Assembly: GCA_022559985.1 (NCBI GenBank)
Contig: JAFJTR010000222.1
Coordinates: 1-11,255, forward strand
Direction: 5' to 3'
Length of the DNA stretch: 11,255 nt
Source: Parastagonospora avenae f. sp. tritici 18332-5
Taxonomy: Eukaryota > Ascomycota > Dothideomycetes > Pleosporales > Phaeosphaeriaceae
Below, piece after piece: positions 8,123 through 11,255 of this stretch. The translations under genes were made by a program, and so were the position numbers. Below the pieces are notes generated by a model. It had not been told where the DNA came from and ran no database searches. It saw only the letters and a program-made list of their open reading frames with translations. Positions within the stretch are counted from its first letter, which is position 1, and each line of letters starts with the position of its first letter.

Positions 8123-8394
8123 ATCAGACCGCTTTGAAGAGTATGTTGGTCTAGTCTGACTGAGGACGAACGAGTCGGTTTCTAGCTACCCACTGTGATA
8201 TTGATAAAGAGGAAGAATAAGTGTGCTTCGATTTTCTTTCTTTGACGTGCACGAATTATGGGAACACGTTTTAGTGTCATCCTTGGATGACTTCAACCTT
8301 GTCATCGTAAGGAGCCTCACCCAGTCATCTCTACACTCATGCTCGTGAAGCGAGCCTGCGATGAGTAAGCCTTCACCATCATCAACACCATTAC
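8123..8394. other. PAQR 5' flank up to the hAT breakpoint
   Basis: This 272-bp stretch lies between the PAQR start codon and the last recognisable hAT coding sequence. It would hold the PAQR promoter and 5' leader. Open frames across it on the minus strand are run-ons from the transposon relic. A short inverted repeat, TCATCCTTGGATGA, occurs near 8278-8291. I see no transposon end here. Confidence 0.5.
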
Positions 8395-8850
8395 AATCTC
8401 GCAAAATCGTCGATAGTACGGGTGAAGAGCGCAGGCCGCAAAGTACGCGGGTGAGTCGTCGAGTTTACTGTAGTAGTCGTTAAGCTTCTCCCACGCTACG
8501 CGAAAGTTGATAGAGATGTGATCTTCAGGCGCCTCGCGCTGCTCAAAATCAACCCTCTCATATCGCCGAAGACGCTGTTCGAAGCGCCCCATGAGGAACT
8601 CAAACACTGGTATAACCTCGTATATCGCACCGAAACGGCCACATTTGCCTCTGCCTTCAAGGCGCTTTGTAGCATCTTTCAGCGGCTTCAGCACCTCAAT
8701 ATACTCAGTGATAACAGCCTAATCAGCAGCTATGAGGCCCTCAGATCTCATCTAAGCAGGCGCCTGGAGCTTCTTATGGTTCTTCATTCGGGCGTGTGAG
8801 TCAGCAATGCGCTGCTGTTCTACGTAGAAACAAACGTAGGAGTTAAACGC

Positions 8851-9070
8851 GGGTTATAGTAATACAGCTGTTGGTAGGGCTGTAGCACTAGTGCTGAAAG
8901 GAAATAACGATAACTAGGAATGCATTCTGTTCGGTGATTGTTGTTCTTTCTTGCTACGTGAGGATGCTACGGAGGTGTATATGGTCTGAAACGAGTGAGG
9001 CCGAAGTAGGATCGGATCGGCTCGTTGGGCAGCGTTCAGCAACCGACGTCCCTACCGATACTCATAATCC
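8851..9070. mobile_element. ~220-bp nested insertion in the hAT relic
   Basis: On the minus strand the transposase reads NSFYLAFKRAVV up to about 9071 and resumes with AFNSYVCFYVEQQ at 8850. The 220 bases between do not encode transposase in any frame, and the frame changes across them, as expected for an insertion of this length. Its two ends resemble each other in inverted orientation (GGGTTATAGTAAT at the left against the complement of the right end, GGATTATGAGTAT; both then contain GGTAGGG). It also contains a perfect 12-bp palindrome AGCACTAGTGCT at 8884-8895. It may be a small MITE. No target duplication was found and the boundaries are good to a few bases only. A decayed intron is a less likely alternative. 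Confidence 0.5.
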
Positions 9071-9304
9071 GACAACAGCTCTCTTAAACGCTAAATAAAA
9101 GGAGTTCTAGCGCGTAACGCAAGGCTTTACAGGCTCGAGTATTTGGAATTTAGCGTCGTCGTCAGCCGGTAAGTCCTGCCTCGCGAGGCGCTGAAAGTTC
9201 GCGAACATGTCGTACTGTTGCGGCGTTTTAATGTAGCTAATAACGTCTATAAGCGTGCCTAATGGGCCCTGCTTACGCCACTCGTTGAGGTACTTCTCTT
9301 CCTC

Positions 9305-9357
9305 CTGTACAGCGTACAGCGTTAGAAAGGTTTATTAAAAAGAACAGGTAGACTTAC
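9305..9357 (-). other. Intron in the hAT transposase pseudogene (53 bp)
   Basis: On the minus strand the donor is GTAAGT (9357-9352), a TTCTAACG branch candidate follows, and the acceptor is TACAG at 9309-9305. Removing it joins NNNDEYFA to EEEKYLNEWRKQ with the correct phase, which suits the transposase family. The splice signals are still intact although the reading frame is dead. Confidence 0.8.
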
Positions 9358-10909
9358 AGCGAAGTACTCGTCGTTGTTGTTGAAGGCGTCCTTGTTTGAC
9401 CTGAATATAATTAACTAGCTAACCAAGTTGATTGTATGAGCGCTACAACGTAGCCGGCGATGCTTAGACTTGAAGCTAAACTTCGCTCCAAGGGCCGCGA
9501 TAGCAGTGTCGTTGTTAAACGCGTTGTTGAGCATGAAGTAGCTAACGTTCTGCGCAGTTATATTAAACTTCTGCAGAGTTTCAGCGACACAATCAGCTAT
9601 CCTGTCGCCAGTATGGGCACCTGAAAGCTGCGGCAGGTCAATAGCAACGTCCTTAAGGTCGCCCTCAGCCGTGGCAAAGTGAGCGACAATACCGAAGAAG
9701 CCACGCTTGCCACCTTTAACGGTCCACCCATCAAAGCTTATATGTATCCTGCTCGCTGCACAGCGCAGCTCATCGACGACCTGAGGCTGCATGAAGTTGT
9801 ACAGTCTCATCACAAACTGCGCAACGCTTGTGCGACTACTCCAGAGCGCCTGCTCAGCTTCAGGATTCGCGAACTGTATCATCCTGCGGAAAGCTGGATC
9901 TTCGAACTGGCAGAGGGCGAGGTTGTTGTCAACAAGCCAGCTAACAGCTGCTATTCGAAAGGACTGTACGTCAAAGTTTCCTATCTCGTTCGCAACCCTT
10001 TGGCTAACGCCAACGCCGCCCTTCAGCATCATTTCTAGCGATTTCTGGCCTCCAAGAAGCTGCTGAGGCGGTTGCTGGCCAACGTTTGTTATTCCATGAT
10101 CCCTATTCAGGTGCCTCGCAGCAGTACTAGTCGCCTCTGTCGTCTCCGCAAAGCCAGCAGTCGCTGCTTTACGCTTGTGACAGATGTGGCACAGCTAGAA
10201 TATCCTGTTAGTATTACTGCGGAGACTAAGCCGATAACCGTAGTTATATACCTAGCTTTTCTTCTGCTTCTGTGTCCGAAGAGGCTTTATATACTGTGGC
10301 AGGCGACTCCAGTTAATGCTATCAAAGTTATCGGCCATACGCGGGTCGGAACCAGGCTCTGGTTCGCCTTCATCTGCCGCTTTAGACGCCGCCGTAGCTA
10401 CCTCAGAGGCTTCAACAGGCGCGACAATCGCATCTTCAGGTATAGAGTCGCGCAACTGCGTCTCGAAATCAACGCCTTGGCTCGCGGCTAGTATAGCTCG
10501 ACGCGGCGACGCTGGCGGAGTCTCGCGCTGTGTATCCTCGTCGATAACGATAAGTTGAGATAGCTGTGAAGCTTCGATAGTTATAGGCTGTGATTTACTG
10601 CCTTTCTGGCGTTTCGAGCGACCAGTGGCGGCAACAGGAGCGGCAGCAGGGCGTTTACGAGGATGTCTGGGGTCTAGCATAATGGCAACGGTAATAGAAA
10701 AGCGCGTAAGTGAAATGTTAGTAGCACTGGAAATAGAACATGTAGAGAATCATATTAATCATTGTGCTAGGGGAACTAAGATCTATATCTCCGCCGGCTA
10801 ACGTTGTGGGCGCTATGCCCTGTACGTACTAGCCTTTAAGTGAGAGAAGATGGGATGGAACCTAGGTTATACCAAAATCTACGGCTTCACGTTCTACGAT
10901 ATAGCGAGG

Positions 10910-11044
10910 ATCAAGCCTATCAAGCTCACCAATCAAGCGCGGCATTACGGCTTGATTTGCTTGTACTTTTAAGCAGTCTAGGCTTGATTTGGCTTGATTG
11001 TATTCACTCAATCAAATCAATCAAGCCCATCAAGCAGGCTTGAT
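10910..11044. repeat. Nine subterminal ATCAAGC motifs of the hAT element
   Basis: The 7-mer ATCAAGC or its complement GCTTGAT occurs nine times in 135 bases. Starts on the + strand as ATCAAGC: 10910, 10919, 10932, 11020, 11029. As GCTTGAT: 10950, 10982, 10992, 11038. Related forms such as ATCAAAT at 11011 lie between them. Clustered short motifs in both orientations next to the terminus are known as transposase-binding subterminal repeats in hAT elements such as Ac/Ds; that role here is inferred. Confidence 0.85.
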
Positions 11045-11058
11045 TGTTGGCATCTCTG
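11045..11058 (-). repeat. hAT 5' terminal inverted-repeat end
   Basis: Read on the minus strand this end is CAGAGATGCCAACA and continues into the subterminal motifs. hAT ends commonly begin with CAG/CAGNG. No partner copy exists in the window, so the full inverted-repeat length cannot be measured. The boundary is set by the CAG start and by the loss of the motif-rich sequence beyond it. Confidence 0.65.
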
Positions 11059-11255
11059 GTTAATTGGTAGCTGGTTCAAGCTGGTAGAGCAGAGACGAGA
11101 CTGGCTTTATGATAGATTTGTTCTTCTCGAGTATGGAGATATCTTAATGCTCTCACTGATTGTAAGGGTGCGATGGATTGACCATAAGTGCAAGGTAAAC
11201 AGTGATGAATTCGATAGAGAAGCTACACTACACCTGCGCTGAGTCTATGTATCGC
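11059..11255. other. Flank right of the transposon
   Basis: This would be the DNA next to the hAT 5' end. A plus-strand open frame continues to 11242 (ending TLHLR), but it runs in from the transposon terminus without its own ATG-led context and matches nothing I can name. It may be a gene fragment that continues beyond the window or simply non-coding DNA. Confidence 0.4.

Larger units (their letters stand above)
8395..10680 (-). pseudogene. hAT transposase pseudogene with BED zinc finger
   Basis: hAT transposases cut and paste their element using a BED-type DNA-binding finger, an RNase H-like DDE core and a C-terminal dimerisation domain. Pieces in order on the minus strand: 10680-9358 (true ATG at 10680), intron 9357-9305, 9304-9071, nested insertion, 8850-8395. 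Recognisable parts are a basic, Ala/Pro/Ser-rich N-terminus; a BED finger with LCHICHKRKA and RHLNRDHGI (about 10194-10080); ISFDGWTVKGGKRGF with the first catalytic Asp; the LNNAFNND block; CSAHTINLVS; KYLNEWRKQGPLG; APA-MRSEGL; and LKPLKDATKRLEGRG to KLDDSPAYFAACALHP. In-frame TAG stops lie at 10254-10252, 10197-10195, 9417-9415, 9109-9107, 8754-8752 and 8721-8719. The hATC region with the catalytic Glu is absent. Reading resumes in frame after each stop, so the gene died by point mutation and later truncation. Confidence 0.9.
8395..11058 (-). mobile_element. Truncated hAT DNA transposon (5' end to mid-transposase)
   Basis: A hAT-superfamily element read on the minus strand. The 5' terminus is at 11058 and reads CAGAGATGCCAAC, fitting the CAG-starting ends usual for hAT. 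Inside it come subterminal ATCAAGC repeats (11044-10910), a leader, and the transposase frame from 10680 down to about 8395. The 8 bases just outside, GTTAATTG (11059-11066), are where a target duplication would be; I found no second copy because the other end is missing. The element is non-autonomous and dead: multiple stops, a nested insertion, no C-terminal dimerisation region and no 3' terminus. Confidence 0.85.

Noticed and set aside
10195..10254. A second transposase intron (GTATAT...TACTAAC...CTAG) between KKS and LCHICH
   Set aside because: The stretch reads as family-like protein (VYNYGYR to NRIF) in the same frame once the two TAG codons are taken as former Trp, and splicing at GTATAT would still leave a TAG in the upstream exon.
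11068..11095. tRNA A-box-like stretch (TAGCTGG...CTGGTAGAGC)
   Set aside because: The spacing does not fit a D-arm, and there is no B-box (GGTTCRANTCC) or acceptor stem at the right distance.

Overview
The window looks like accessory DNA from a filamentous ascomycete (Pezizomycotina, possibly a Dothideomycete; the class is a guess from gene flavour). The evidence is short introns of 50-65 bp with GTAAGT-type donors and CTAAC-like branch sites, a HET-domain gene, a fungal PAQR gene, and a fungal-type hAT transposase whose stop codons look like repeat-induced point mutation (RIP).

Layout. Bases 1-272 are a 68-bp minisatellite that runs off the left edge. It leads into an apparently intact HET-domain (heterokaryon incompatibility) gene on the + strand (about 193-2206, one clear intron). 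Bases 2207-4980 are gene-poor and contain a 142-bp fold-back MITE with TA target duplication (3504-3645), a small GC-rich direct repeat, and one doubtful small secreted-protein ORF (4358-4615). A 500-residue orphan protein is encoded on the - strand (6483-4981), with an acidic tract, a basic nuclear-localisation-like patch and a C-terminal coiled coil. Just upstream of its ATG lies a 20-bp minisatellite (6561-6851). A 7-TM PAQR/haemolysin III-like gene follows on the - strand (8122-7337).

The right third is a decayed hAT DNA transposon on the - strand. Its 5' terminus (CAGAGATGCC...) is at 11058, followed inward by nine subterminal ATCAAGC motifs. The transposase reading frame starts at 10680 and can be followed through a BED zinc finger and the hAT catalytic core to about 8395. 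It is interrupted by six in-frame TAG codons, one spliceosomal-type intron and a ~220-bp nested insertion. The C-terminal dimerisation region and the other transposon end are missing, so the break lies about 270 bp upstream of the PAQR start codon.

The genes do not form a pathway. The picture is a repeat-rich accessory locus holding a HET gene, an orphan gene and a membrane-receptor-like gene among inactivated transposons. The HET gene, PAQR gene and hAT relic are firm at family level. The HET start codon, the small secreted ORF and the exact insertion boundaries are tentative.
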